IMG/VR virus record: IMGVR_UViG_3300020401_000049
Coordinates: 1-33,974 of that record
Reading direction: 5' to 3' (one strand)
DNA length: 33,974 bases
Source of the DNA: a virus
Both the position numbers and the translations under genes were made by a program. Below the pieces are notes generated by a model that saw only the letters and a program-made list of their open reading frames with translations, was not told the DNA's origin and did no database searches. Positions 22,644 to 31,083 of this stretch are shown here, piece after piece (position 1 is the first letter of the stretch; each line of letters starts with the position of its first letter).

Positions 22644-23090
22644 CTATGCTGCCATTACTTTTGTTCCAAGATCTAATAAACTTGAGCCAGCTGCATAGTA
22701 AGATGCTTTTTTAGCAACTTTACCTCTCCATCTAGCTAGATCTGCATCAGCTCTTTTTTGTATTGCCTCATTTAATGCTGTATCTCTTGCATTCTCAGCA
22801 TTGTAATCCATTATATCTCTGTCCGTTTGTAATTCTAATTCGTTAGCATAAAGAGTATCAATAACTGTACCAGATAAATCAGCACCACTAGCTAAATAAG
22901 CTACAGTAGTTTTACCCTGGATCTGTTCAATTGTTTTATCAAATTTAGGAAGTGAATAATCATTATGAACAGACATAATCTGTTCAGCTTTTTGCTCATC
23001 TATTTTTGCATTACGCTCTAAAATTTTAGCATTGTAATTAGCTGCTGCTTGTTGTGATTTACCCGCAAATATATCTCCAAAAAAACTCAT
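22644..23090 (-). CDS. Internal virion protein (T7 gp14-position)
   Basis: The 148-aa protein starts MSFFGDIFAGKSQQAAANYN, followed by long Ala/Glu/Lys helices and a mildly hydrophobic end (AGSSLLDLGTKVM). Small, Ala-rich, helical proteins of this kind directly precede gp15-like genes in T7-like phages and are thought to form the outer-membrane part of the ejection channel. It overlaps the acetyltransferase-like gene by four bases. Confidence 0.65.
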   Translation of the reverse strand: MSFFGDIFAGKSQQAAANYNAKILERNAKIDEQKAEQIMSVHNDYSLPKFDKTIEQIQGKTTVAYLASGADLSGTVIDTLYANELELQTDRDIMDYNAENARDTALNEAIQKRADADLARWRGKVAKKASYYAAGSSLLDLGTKVMAA

Positions 23091-23539
23091 TTTTCTATCC
23101 TCGCAAATCTAATAAAGTCTGCACCATCGGGACCATAACTTTTCATAACTCCCTCTGGATTTAGACCTAGCCATTTAGCAAATCGGATTGCCATATCACA
23201 ATCTGCTTTGACACTTGTTTGTAATCTTTTTATATTATTATTTTTTATAAGCATCTCAGTTCTTTTTTTTATATGCTTTGCGCAAAAAATTGGATACTTA
23301 TAAATATCTTTTGTAGCCAAGACCCACCCCTCGGCAACGCCATCCCAAAGTGTAAATACACCTCCAGCCGCTATGGGTTTGTTGTTGACTAAACCCGTGA
23401 ACGACATACCAACTTCTTTTAAGTAGTAAGCATATTTTTTATGTTCTGGTTTCAACTCTAATAATTTACTATTTAAACCAGTTTCTAAAATTTGTTCAGC
23501 GTGTTTATTTTCAAATGGTACAATAACAACTTTAGACAC
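23087..23539 (-). CDS. GNAT-like internal virion protein
   Basis: The 150-aa protein has the order of a GNAT acetyltransferase-like fold: MSKVVIVPFENKHAEQILE, a central YLKEVGMSFTGLVNNKPIAA strand pair, GGVFTLWDGVAEGW, and the end segment AIRFAKWLGLNPEGVMKSYG. Comparable proteins sit between tail tube B and gp14-like genes in T7-like marine phages, often called internal virion protein A. The acetyl-CoA loop (Q/R-x-x-G-x-G/A) is not evident, so it may be non-enzymatic. It overlaps both neighbours. Confidence 0.65.
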   Translation of the reverse strand: MSKVVIVPFENKHAEQILETGLNSKLLELKPEHKKYAYYLKEVGMSFTGLVNNKPIAAGGVFTLWDGVAEGWVLATKDIYKYPIFCAKHIKKRTEMLIKNNNIKRLQTSVKADCDMAIRFAKWLGLNPEGVMKSYGPDGADFIRFARIEK

Positions 23540-26036
23540 TCTCTGTCTCCAATCTAGGATATATGCCTAAGATAGTCATTGGAAGAGCCTGGGGTTGTTT
23601 TACATAAATTAATCCCTCAACTCCATGTCCAGCATCAAATTCTATTTGTTTGTCTCCAGTAAATAATGGCACGGGTAAATCCATACTTGCGCCACTATCT
23701 CTAAAATCTATGTTAGTTAAGTTATCTGGAGATGGTCCAACACTTGCTCCAACTGTGTCTTGAAATCTTACAGATAAATCAAAAACTCTTACTGTTTTAG
23801 TTTGTGTGGTTTCTGTATATCCCTCATCTAATCTCATTGTTTGTAAATCAGATGAATACAATAATCCTACTTGCGCCTCTTCAACTGCTACATCTAAACT
23901 TATAGCACCCGAGCTAACAGCTTTTGCATTTTGCACAGATCCCTCTCCAATAATATTTACCACTTCTCCCTCTAAATGAGATAGTCCAGATAATGTAGAA
24001 GTTTCTCCACCGCTATATGTTAATCCACTATCTAAATAATGAAATGCTGTAAGATCTTTATTAAATTCAAATGGAGTAAAATATTCAACATATCTTTTTG
24101 TAGCTCCATTTATATATCTATTAATAATTACATAAACTTGATCCTCATCGCTATCGCCATCTATCGTTGCAACACTTTCTACTTTTGCATGAGTTAAAAT
24201 TTTATCAGTTTGCTCTGAGCTATGTGCAGAAGTTAAATTTACTACAGTTTCTCTAGCCTCATCTGTGTATAATTGTATTTGATTATCATCTACTTTTTCT
24301 ACAAAATATTTTGTATTTTCAGATAAACCAGAAATAGCAGTACCAGAATTTTTATAAAAAATATGATCTCCGCTTTTAAATTGATGATTTAATATAAATA
24401 AAATATTGTTATTTACATTTACACCTTGATAAATAAATTGTGTTGTGTCAGATCCTGGAGCTGAAATTAAATTTATTTCTGTGCCAGCTGTAGCATTTGC
24501 CGATGATATTGCTAATTTAATATTATTAGCATCAACATTTATAACATAATAAACTTTAGAATTTGATAATCCACCAATCTTGTTAGATGCAGCATAATAA
24601 TAAATTTGATCTCCAGTAGCTAAACCATGACCCGTAATTGTAATTTGATTTGATGTTGTATTTACATTTGTTGAATTTGCTGTAAATGAAATTTTTTGTT
24701 GCTTAACAGTTTTACCAGTATCAGATTTTCCTCCAAAAATGTGTCTGTGCCAGGCAACTACATTCTCTAATCTATTGTAAGTTAATCCAGCTAATTGACC
24801 ATCGGATCTTACTGCCCAGACAATAGAGTATGGTTCTTGTTGGTAAGCCATATCAGTAAATCCACCAACTGAGATATGATCTGCAAGTATAGTTAAGTCT
24901 GGAGCTGTATAACCATCTGTATCAAAATTATAAGCTAGCTCTCTTATTTTTCTTTTTGCTCTTTGTAAAAATATTGTTGCATTTCCAATTGACAAAGCAT
25001 CTACGCCAGCGGATCCATAGTTTGATTGTTTTCTAATATTTATATTTGTTGGAGTAATTGCATCTTGAGATGCTCCAGATGATACCGCATACTCTCCACC
25101 AGTTGTCATTACAATTAAAGTTCTTGTTGCTTTCATAGCCTGGATAGCATTTACTTGATTTGATGCAATTGTATAGACCATAGCATCATCATCATTAGTA
25201 CCACCCGTCATGTTTTCGTAATCTCCAGATTTAGAAAAAAACATTGTTTGTGGTTGTGTTGATGTACCAGCAAAAACTAGACGCTGCTCAAAAAATGAAA
25301 CGCATCTTGGAAAACCAGTTGTCGTAGAAAAAGCTCCTAACTTCCAATTTTCAACTGCATTAGTATTATCAAAATTTTTATTAACTGTTGCACTAACAGA
25401 AGTACCAGAGTTAAATGCTGTTATCTTCGCATTGCCGTTAGAAAAATTAATTAATCTATCTACATCTGTTGATACAAAAATAGAGCTGCTTGCTGTTATA
25501 GTTATATTCCCAGAAGTTCCGCTTGGTGTGACAGTAGTCGATGTACTGTTTGGATCTAAGTATGGTCCATCAGTAAAATCAACATCTGTTAAACTCCATG
25601 ATGTATGACCAGTTCTTGATAATTTTTTTACTGGATGGCTTTCGTGAGTTAAGTACATGATGTCTGCACTCTGCGCAAATTTTAGATCAAATAATTGTGC
25701 TGTTGTATATGGAGATGATATTTCGTAAGCAGATCCACTAGATGTTATTTGACCATTATCTTTATAAAATCTTATGTACTGATTGCCAAATTCTAAAATA
25801 TAAGTTTGCTCTGTAGAAAATGTAAATGGTATTAATCTTGTTTTGTCTGAGCTTGTTTTAACTTCTGATACAAAATAAGTTCCTGGTCTTCTAGTTATTG
25901 GTCCATGAGGTAATACAACAAAATTTTCAAGACGGCTAGCCGCTGAAAAGTATTTCGCAAAGTCGGTTCTCCCTTGCATACTGTCGCTCATCTCCCCCGC
26001 TGTAAAGCTAGGGATTGATAATAACTGTTTTCCCAT
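23532..26036 (-). CDS. Tail tubular protein B (nozzle, T7 gp12-like)
   Basis: The 834-aa protein begins with the family hallmark LLSIPSFTAGEMSDSMQGRTD, then LENFVVLPHGPITRRPGTYF and FEQRLVFAGTSTQPQTMFFS, as in T7-like tail nozzles. Around residues 450-600 it contains two related beta repeats: ITGHGLATGDQIYYYAASNK ... YYVINVDANNIKLA, and LNHQFKSGDHIFYKNSGTAI ... YFVEKVDDNQIQLY. These look like inserted decoration domains. It ends within the next gene (8-base overlap). It forms the distal tail tube that DNA passes through. Confidence 0.88.
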   Translation of the reverse strand: MGKQLLSIPSFTAGEMSDSMQGRTDFAKYFSAASRLENFVVLPHGPITRRPGTYFVSEVKTSSDKTRLIPFTFSTEQTYILEFGNQYIRFYKDNGQITSSGSAYEISSPYTTAQLFDLKFAQSADIMYLTHESHPVKKLSRTGHTSWSLTDVDFTDGPYLDPNSTSTTVTPSGTSGNITITASSSIFVSTDVDRLINFSNGNAKITAFNSGTSVSATVNKNFDNTNAVENWKLGAFSTTTGFPRCVSFFEQRLVFAGTSTQPQTMFFSKSGDYENMTGGTNDDDAMVYTIASNQVNAIQAMKATRTLIVMTTGGEYAVSSGASQDAITPTNINIRKQSNYGSAGVDALSIGNATIFLQRAKRKIRELAYNFDTDGYTAPDLTILADHISVGGFTDMAYQQEPYSIVWAVRSDGQLAGLTYNRLENVVAWHRHIFGGKSDTGKTVKQQKISFTANSTNVNTTSNQITITGHGLATGDQIYYYAASNKIGGLSNSKVYYVINVDANNIKLAISSANATAGTEINLISAPGSDTTQFIYQGVNVNNNILFILNHQFKSGDHIFYKNSGTAISGLSENTKYFVEKVDDNQIQLYTDEARETVVNLTSAHSSEQTDKILTHAKVESVATIDGDSDEDQVYVIINRYINGATKRYVEYFTPFEFNKDLTAFHYLDSGLTYSGGETSTLSGLSHLEGEVVNIIGEGSVQNAKAVSSGAISLDVAVEEAQVGLLYSSDLQTMRLDEGYTETTQTKTVRVFDLSVRFQDTVGASVGPSPDNLTNIDFRDSGASMDLPVPLFTGDKQIEFDAGHGVEGLIYVKQPQALPMTILGIYPRLETESV

Positions 26037-26037
26037 A

Positions 26038-26619
26038 TTAATATCTACTTGTTAAAAAATCTTCTGTTAAGATTTGATCTACTTGTCCATTGTTAGGATC
26101 TACATTATATCCCTCGCTAGCGTCTGCGTGTTTAGCAAGTGATAGTTTGTATTCGTATTTTTCTTGCATTAGTTTTCCTACTTGGAGATTTGCTGTTATT
26201 GCATAAGCTATATCTGCAGCTAGAGCTGCTGATATTGTTTCTCTAAGTAAAATGTCCATTTCGTTTGGATCTGTAATTTGTGAACAATAAATAATTTTTA
26301 ATGCACTTTCGTTGCATAAAACTTTTCTTCCCTCTACTTTATGATCTGCATTATAAGCATCTATTGCTAATAATCTTAAACAATCACTAGGTAAGGTAAA
26401 TTGAAATTTAAACCCGTAAGCTGGAGTTGCAGTATCTTGAGCCAACTGTTGTCTTTTAATTAAAGAGTTCCAGGGATGGCATCTAAATACCGCATCTCTA
26501 ACAGTAGCATATCGCTCATTGCAAAGTCTTGCGTTTTTAGAATTATCAGTCAGCGATGTAATACTCGCAGCTCCGAGCTGATTAAGCGCAGAGTTGCAAA
26601 TTTGAACGACACTAGCCAT
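26038..26619 (-). CDS. Tail tubular protein A (adaptor, T7 gp11-like)
   Basis: The 193-aa protein has the conserved start of gp11-like gatekeepers, VVQICNSALNQLGAASITSL, followed by ARLCNERYATVRDAVFRCHP and KFQFTLPSDCLRLLAI. The mostly helical layout and size agree. It connects portal to nozzle. It lies directly upstream of tail tube B with one base between, as usual. Confidence 0.9.
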   Translation of the reverse strand: MASVVQICNSALNQLGAASITSLTDNSKNARLCNERYATVRDAVFRCHPWNSLIKRQQLAQDTATPAYGFKFQFTLPSDCLRLLAIDAYNADHKVEGRKVLCNESALKIIYCSQITDPNEMDILLRETISAALAADIAYAITANLQVGKLMQEKYEYKLSLAKHADASEGYNVDPNNGQVDQILTEDFLTSRY

Positions 26620-26622
26620 TTG

Positions 26623-26766
26623 TTATGCTCTCCTCTTTTTTTTTGGAAATCCAGCTTTCATATTAGCGTATGCTTTTTTTGTTATGGTACTCTTTGATTT
26701 TGGTCTTGAGATACCTTTTCTTTTTCTAGCATTTATGTTTGCGTATAAGCCTCTTTGCTTAGCCAT
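26623..26766 (-). CDS. 47-aa basic protein of the head-tail region
   Basis: This small open frame lies between capsid and tail tube A, with GAGG before the ATG. The product reads GLYANINARKRKGISRPKSK, then TITKKAYANMKAGFPKKKRR. The duplicated YAN(I/M)(N/K) element and dense Lys/Arg suggest a small virion- or DNA-associated protein. It is not a chance frame, since its neighbour has the same style and the gap is otherwise empty. Role unknown. Confidence 0.7.
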   Translation of the reverse strand: MAKQRGLYANINARKRKGISRPKSKSTITKKAYANMKAGFPKKKRRA

Positions 26767-26768
26767 AA

Positions 26769-26894
26769 TTATTTCCTCTTTTTACTTTTCATTATTTTTG
26801 CTTTTAGAGCTGCTGGTAATCTATTTTGCTTACCTTTTAGCTTGTTGCTTGGTCTGCCTCTCTTAGACCCGTATGTTCCTTTACCCATTGGCAT
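26769..26894 (-). CDS. 41-aa basic protein of the head-tail region
   Basis: The start MPMGKGTYGSKRGRPSNKLK is preceded by AGGAG seven bases upstream. The product is Lys/Arg/Gly-rich with an RGRP motif resembling AT-hook cores, so minor-groove DNA binding is a possibility. It ends two bases before the next small gene. Probably a minor capsid or DNA-condensing protein, but this is inferred only from composition and position. Confidence 0.65.
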   Translation of the reverse strand: MPMGKGTYGSKRGRPSNKLKGKQNRLPAALKAKIMKSKKRK

Positions 26895-26927
26895 AAGGTT
26901 TCTCCTATGTTGGTTTGTTTAACATCC

Positions 26928-26959
26928 TAGGCGGGTTCCACTCTCGCTTTCCCCGCCTA
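26928..26959 (-). other. GC-rich hairpin downstream of the capsid gene
   Basis: TAGGCGGG (26928-26935) and CCCGCCTA (26952-26959) pair perfectly over 8 bp around a 16-base loop, 18 bases after the capsid stop. It stands out in AT-rich surroundings. There is no T run on either strand, so it is not a standard terminator. It may be an RNase processing or stabilising structure that raises capsid mRNA over downstream genes. Confidence 0.5.
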
Positions 26960-26976
26960 AAATTTCTTAGTGATTA

Positions 26977-27849
26977 TTACTCGTCACAAGGTACTTGGAA
27001 CACATGAGTTTCTTGCATTCTAGTTGCCCCTATCGCCATGCTGTAATAAACTTGCGTAGCGTATGACTTGTCATCTCTCTCTGTGATTTTAGCTTTTACA
27101 TCTGAACCAATCGCTAATTTGATTGCATCTTCTGTAAAACCAAAACATAATCTATCGTCTGTATTAGTAGTGTCAGTATCAAGTCTAGTTGACATGATAA
27201 ATTCAAAACCTAAGAACGAGTTGATGTCTCCTTGAGCTAGAGCTTTAACTGTGTTGAAATCAGAAGATTTCACTTCAGTTGTAGCTAATAGATCTTGGAT
27301 CTGTTTTGGACCACAAACGAAATAACGCTTTAAGCCAGGATCTACATCGCCATTATCAAAGAAAAACTTAGTCTCTAATAATTTAGCTATTGTTAGTCCG
27401 TCTGTTTGTTGTGCAGTTGAGAATTTAGATGATGATGGTAATGCAACTGGTGTGCCTCCAGCAACTCCAGTATCTGCAGATCCACCCAACGCTGCAATTA
27501 TCTGATCGTCAATCGTTCTGTTCATAGCTGCAGCTGCTGCTTTAGCGTATGAAGAAGTTGGATCAACAAGCATTCTTACTTTGTCGAGATCATCTATTAA
27601 ATCAGCCCATTCAAAATCTGAAAGGCTAACTCGTCTTCTGCTGTGTGGTGTATTTACTCTCGGAGTGTCTCCGTGTCTAGTTGTTCTAGCTACAGCTGCA
27701 GTTGCTCCGATTTGATCGAAGAACGCATTTTTTCCTCTGATAGTTTCAACATCCACAGCACCTCTTAGCTTACTTCCCATTTGTTGAGAAAGCATGCTTA
27801 CATTTGAAGAATATTGTTCTACAAATGCGTCTGTTATTTGAGTTGACAT
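26977..27849 (-). CDS. Major capsid protein
   Basis: The 290-aa protein lies after the scaffold gene and has capsid features: QYSSNVSMLSQQMGSKLRGA at the start, TTRHGDTPRVNTPHSRRRVS (N-arm/E-loop-like), SDFEWADLIDDLDKVRMLVD and the C-terminal VYYSMAIGATRMQETHVFQV. The length is typical for capsid proteins of small marine podoviruses. It is preceded by a 142-base leader and followed by a GC-rich hairpin, both consistent with high expression as a separate message segment. Confidence 0.88.
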   Translation of the reverse strand: MSTQITDAFVEQYSSNVSMLSQQMGSKLRGAVDVETIRGKNAFFDQIGATAAVARTTRHGDTPRVNTPHSRRRVSLSDFEWADLIDDLDKVRMLVDPTSSYAKAAAAAMNRTIDDQIIAALGGSADTGVAGGTPVALPSSSKFSTAQQTDGLTIAKLLETKFFFDNGDVDPGLKRYFVCGPKQIQDLLATTEVKSSDFNTVKALAQGDINSFLGFEFIMSTRLDTDTTNTDDRLCFGFTEDAIKLAIGSDVKAKITERDDKSYATQVYYSMAIGATRMQETHVFQVPCDE

Positions 27850-27991
27850 AATTGTCTCCCTCTATTGTTAGTGTTGTTGTTTATGTTAAAACGGATGATT
27901 ATCCTTGCGGGTCGCTCCTCGGTTTTAGATCTCATGGATCTTAGTCTTTCCTAAAGTCAATTGGGGTCAAATGATTATCCCAATATCTTAG
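27850..27991 (-). promoter_or_regulatory. Capsid gene leader with repeats
   Basis: These 142 bp hold no gene. Reading leftward, GGATAATCAT appears twice (27980-27971 and 27904-27895). TTGACC and TTGACT boxes lie near 27971-27950, and AGATC-catga-GATCT forms a hairpin. GAGGGAG lies just before the capsid ATG. A capsid-specific promoter or a regulatory leader is plausible; I cannot fix a -10. Confidence 0.35.
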
Positions 27992-28816
27992 CTATACAGT
28001 TGATTTTTGTTCCCGTAAAGCCAAAACTTCTGCAACAGCGTCTTGATGACCTGGATGGTTTTTGTCCCAATAAGCTGATCCTGGAGCTGTTAAACTATTT
28101 ATTTCTTTGTCTAACTGCTTAGGTGTCATCATCATTGGTCCATCTGCTTGCACAATTTTATCTTCTCCCATCTTCTCAGCTAACATTGCAAATGCTTTTA
28201 TTACAACTGGATTGTCTCCAAGTTTGCTGCCGTCTTCCATTTGCATACTCATAAATCCATCTGGAAGAACAGATCTAACTACATTGTTAGCAGCCTCTAA
28301 TTTTTGATTGTATGCTTGACCCCATTCTTTTTTTAATTCGGATGTAGCCTTTTCTCTTGCTGCAACTGCAATACTATTTGCATCAGCAAGTTCTGCACCA
28401 ATCATATCATTATAAAATTTTACAACTCCATCAGCTTGTCCAGGCAATAAACCTAACTTATGCGCTTGTTGTGCAAAACCTTTTAATGCTGCCTCATCGA
28501 CAGTTTTATCTTCTGGTAAATTAAATTTATATTCATCAGCAGATTTTGGTCTTCCAAGTTTTTCATAAACTTTATTCCAATCATCTTCTGTTGCATATTT
28601 ATTAGGTACTGGAATTTTATCTGCACCTACTAATTTTTGCGCATGAACAAAACTTTTAGCTAAACTTTCTATATCAGAAATGTTTTCTAAAGATTTTTCG
28701 TTTCTTATCTCATCGGAAAGATTTGCTTTCCAATCAGTATTTTCTTTTGGAGTATTGTCTCCAGACAGCGTGGGAGCTTGTTCCGTTGCTGCTACCTCTT
28801 GATTTTCACTCGACAT
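27992..28816 (-). CDS. Capsid assembly scaffold
   Basis: The 274-aa protein is acidic and helical, as scaffolds are: a disordered start (MSSENQEVAATEQAPTLSGD), IESLAKSFVHAQKLVGADKI, VPNKYATEDDWNKVYEKLGR, PKSADEYKFNLPEDK, and a basic-acidic helical end (AVAEVLALREQKS). The motif with KSFVHAQKLVG and a downstream GRP is common to scaffolds of T7-like phages. It sits directly before the capsid gene. Confidence 0.85.
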   Translation of the reverse strand: MSSENQEVAATEQAPTLSGDNTPKENTDWKANLSDEIRNEKSLENISDIESLAKSFVHAQKLVGADKIPVPNKYATEDDWNKVYEKLGRPKSADEYKFNLPEDKTVDEAALKGFAQQAHKLGLLPGQADGVVKFYNDMIGAELADANSIAVAAREKATSELKKEWGQAYNQKLEAANNVVRSVLPDGFMSMQMEDGSKLGDNPVVIKAFAMLAEKMGEDKIVQADGPMMMTPKQLDKEINSLTAPGSAYWDKNHPGHQDAVAEVLALREQKSTV

Positions 28817-28818
28817 TG

Positions 28819-29031
28819 TTATTTCTCCTTTTTGTTGAGCATATTATTTATAAATAAGACAACTGCTCTTTGTCCCTCTCTAAATGCAGTATCGTGACTA
28901 TCTCCTTGTACAAAAGTTGTAGTCTCAAAACTGCATCTCTTTTTAAGATCTTCAAGCACTAATTGACCGCTCTCTGATCCAAAAGTCGTTTTGTAATTGA
29001 TAGATAATTGTTTTATATCTTTCTCATTCAC
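28819..29031 (-). CDS. Bbp19-like small protein
   Basis: The 70-aa protein reads YKTTFGSESGQLVLEDLKKR, TTFVQGDSHDTAFREGQRAV, VLFINNMLN. This matches the small family first known from Bordetella phage Bbp19, found beside portal and scaffold genes in many podoviruses. The function is not known; it may be a virion assembly factor. It overlaps the portal stop by eight bases. Confidence 0.75.
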   Translation of the reverse strand: MNEKDIKQLSINYKTTFGSESGQLVLEDLKKRCSFETTTFVQGDSHDTAFREGQRAVVLFINNMLNKKEK

Positions 29032-30628
29032 TTAATAACCCCGCTTTCAAAGCTGGAGCGATTTTACCAGCACTCTCAGCTACTTGTTGAGCTTGCTGTA
29101 ATTCAGCTTGCTCGATTTGTTGTTGCTGTTTATCTTGCTGGATTTTTTGTACTTCTGCTTTAGATCTCATAACTTTAGCTGGTAAGCCTAATACATCTTT
29201 AATATGATCTACTAAACCATCAACATCTAAATAATCAAATACTGGAGCTACATTTTGTAATGAGCCAAATATTTCTATACCTCTCATAACTGATGATAGC
29301 TCTTGTGTCTTTTGAGCTTTAGCTAATGGAGATACATATTCTATTTCTATATCTTGATCTGCAACTATTTCTGGTGGTTTTGCAAATTTATTATTTTTAA
29401 ATAATAAATTAAAAGATCTAGTAATTAATGGCTGTAATAATTCAGATTGTAGTCTGCCTAATACTGGACCAAGTAATCTCATCTTCTCCTCAGTACGCTG
29501 CATAACTTCTGTAGCTGTCATATTCACACCTTGGATCATCATCAATTGATCAACAAAAAAGTTTTCTCTAATTGCTTTTCTTCTTTGTTCTTCCATTTGT
29601 AATCCTATTGGATTGTTAGCTCCAATATTTAATGGCTCAATTCTTTCTCTGGTTCCTGATCTGTAAAAATTTAACCCTCCAGGTACAGTTCTTACTGGTA
29701 AAACAAAGCCGTCATCTGGGACCATTAATGGTGGGTCTATTTGTTTTTGTGCAGCTTTAATTGTAGTTTTGCACATTGTATTTAACATCTTAACATCTGG
29801 CAACGCATTCATTGCTGGAGATCTTCCATAAATTTCATTGCTGCTAGATTTTAAATATCTAGGAACAACATAAGGAAATTCTCTAAATCCACTCTCTCTT
29901 AAAATAATTCCAGTATCTTCGTGGACATGACAAGATATAAAATCCATATTAGTATTATTCTCATAACCCATCGGCATACTTGATGCGTGTACTGAATGAA
30001 TAATATTTGTTTCATCATGAGGAGCATCTTGGATTTTTTTAATTAAATTTTGTGGCAGCTGTGCATCTGGATACATAGCTGGTATATTTTTATTTTTAAT
30101 TTGAAATTTTCTAACCAGGCAATCCACCATGCCTTTCTCATCTTCTGTTATATATATTTCTGAAATATGTAATGTTCTAAATCTCAAATCATCTTTAACA
30201 TCATCTGTTATAAACATTGCTGATGTACCAAATGCTAGCAGCTCATGGTATAATTCAAAAATTTCTTGTTGAAAATTAGATCTTTGAAATACTTGCTGCA
30301 TAACTTTTGCGCAGCTCTCTAACCACTCAACAGCCTCATCATCCTGGTTCATTTCTTCTGATCTATATTTTAAAACAAACCACGGAGATATAGTATTTGT
30401 CAACATTCCATTTAAAGATGCAGATAATAACTCGAGAGCATGAGTTGCAGTTCCATCATAGATCTGGTCATGCCTTTTATCTCCTTTGGTTCTTCTTAAT
30501 GTAATATTAGATTTTCTAGGTAAGAAAAAATTTGCAATATCTTGCCAATGACTTTCCCATGTTGATCTTTGCGCTTTTAGCGTCTGATACTTATCTATAA
30601 TATCTTTGGCTTTTCTATCTATTGCCAT
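29024..30628 (-). CDS. Portal (head-tail connector) protein
   Basis: The 534-aa protein carries the T7 gp8-type pattern: LKAQRSTWESHWQDIANFFL, PRKSNITLRRTKGDKRHDQI, ALELLSASLNGMLTNTISPW, the central VPRYLKSSSNEIYGRSPAMN and KTTIKAAQKQIDPPLMVPDD, and a Gln-rich C-terminal helix (KIQQDKQQQQIEQAELQQAQ). The dodecameric portal would form the DNA gate and contact tail tube A. AGGAGG precedes the ATG. Confidence 0.93.
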   Translation of the reverse strand: MAIDRKAKDIIDKYQTLKAQRSTWESHWQDIANFFLPRKSNITLRRTKGDKRHDQIYDGTATHALELLSASLNGMLTNTISPWFVLKYRSEEMNQDDEAVEWLESCAKVMQQVFQRSNFQQEIFELYHELLAFGTSAMFITDDVKDDLRFRTLHISEIYITEDEKGMVDCLVRKFQIKNKNIPAMYPDAQLPQNLIKKIQDAPHDETNIIHSVHASSMPMGYENNTNMDFISCHVHEDTGIILRESGFREFPYVVPRYLKSSSNEIYGRSPAMNALPDVKMLNTMCKTTIKAAQKQIDPPLMVPDDGFVLPVRTVPGGLNFYRSGTRERIEPLNIGANNPIGLQMEEQRRKAIRENFFVDQLMMIQGVNMTATEVMQRTEEKMRLLGPVLGRLQSELLQPLITRSFNLLFKNNKFAKPPEIVADQDIEIEYVSPLAKAQKTQELSSVMRGIEIFGSLQNVAPVFDYLDVDGLVDHIKDVLGLPAKVMRSKAEVQKIQQDKQQQQIEQAELQQAQQVAESAGKIAPALKAGLLSE

Positions 30629-30853
30629 TTATCCTCCTAATAAAGTTCTTTTAGATGTTGTTAATTTATTATCTCCCAAACCTTTAGCTCCAGTTAATAT
30701 TGTACTAGATCTACCTTTGCCTCTTCCCATATCAGCTTTAGTTGCAGCGTATGCTTGAGAAACTTCTGGTTTTGTTGGCGCAGTCACAACGGGGGTGGCT
30801 GGCGGTGGTGCGGGTGGTTTTGGTGGTTTTATAACTCTAGCTACTCCTCCCAT
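30629..30853 (-). CDS. Pro-rich small protein, copy 2 of a tandem pair
   Basis: The 74-aa product has a Pro/Thr-rich disordered half (PPKPPAPPPATPVV) and ends with GRSSTILTGAKGL ... KRTLLGG. The same ending, GRSATILTGADGL ... KKTLLGG, is found in the neighbour at 31082, so the two are diverged duplicates. They lie between terminase and portal. A small virion component anchored by the conserved C-terminus is likely, but no activity is known to me. Confidence 0.65.
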   Translation of the reverse strand: MGGVARVIKPPKPPAPPPATPVVTAPTKPEVSQAYAATKADMGRGKGRSSTILTGAKGLGDNKLTTSKRTLLGG

Positions 30854-30854
30854 A

Positions 30855-31082
30855 CTATCCTCCTAATAAAGTTTTCTTTGTTATCTTACTTGCATCATCT
30901 TCTAAGCCATCAGCTCCAGTAAGTATTGTTGCTGATCTTCCAGTTCTTCCAGCTCTTATCTTAGCTCTTTTTTTTGCAGTCTCTGCAGCTCTATCAGCGT
31001 CATCAAACTTTGGTGGCTCTGGTAAAGGTTTCACTTCTGGAATAGGTGGCATTGCTGGTATCTTTGGTTTTAAAAATCCCAT
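30855..31082 (-). CDS. Pro-rich small protein, copy 1 of a tandem pair
   Basis: The 75-aa product has a Pro/Lys-rich start (MGFLKPKIPAMPPIPEVKPL), a charged helix (DADRAAETAKKRAKIRAGR), and the conserved end TGRSATILTGADGL ... TKKTLLGG shared with the gene downstream. One base separates each of the three genes terminase, copy 1 and copy 2, so all are likely co-translated. Confidence 0.65.
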   Translation of the reverse strand: MGFLKPKIPAMPPIPEVKPLPEPPKFDDADRAAETAKKRAKIRAGRTGRSATILTGADGLEDDASKITKKTLLGG

Positions 31083-31083
31083 G

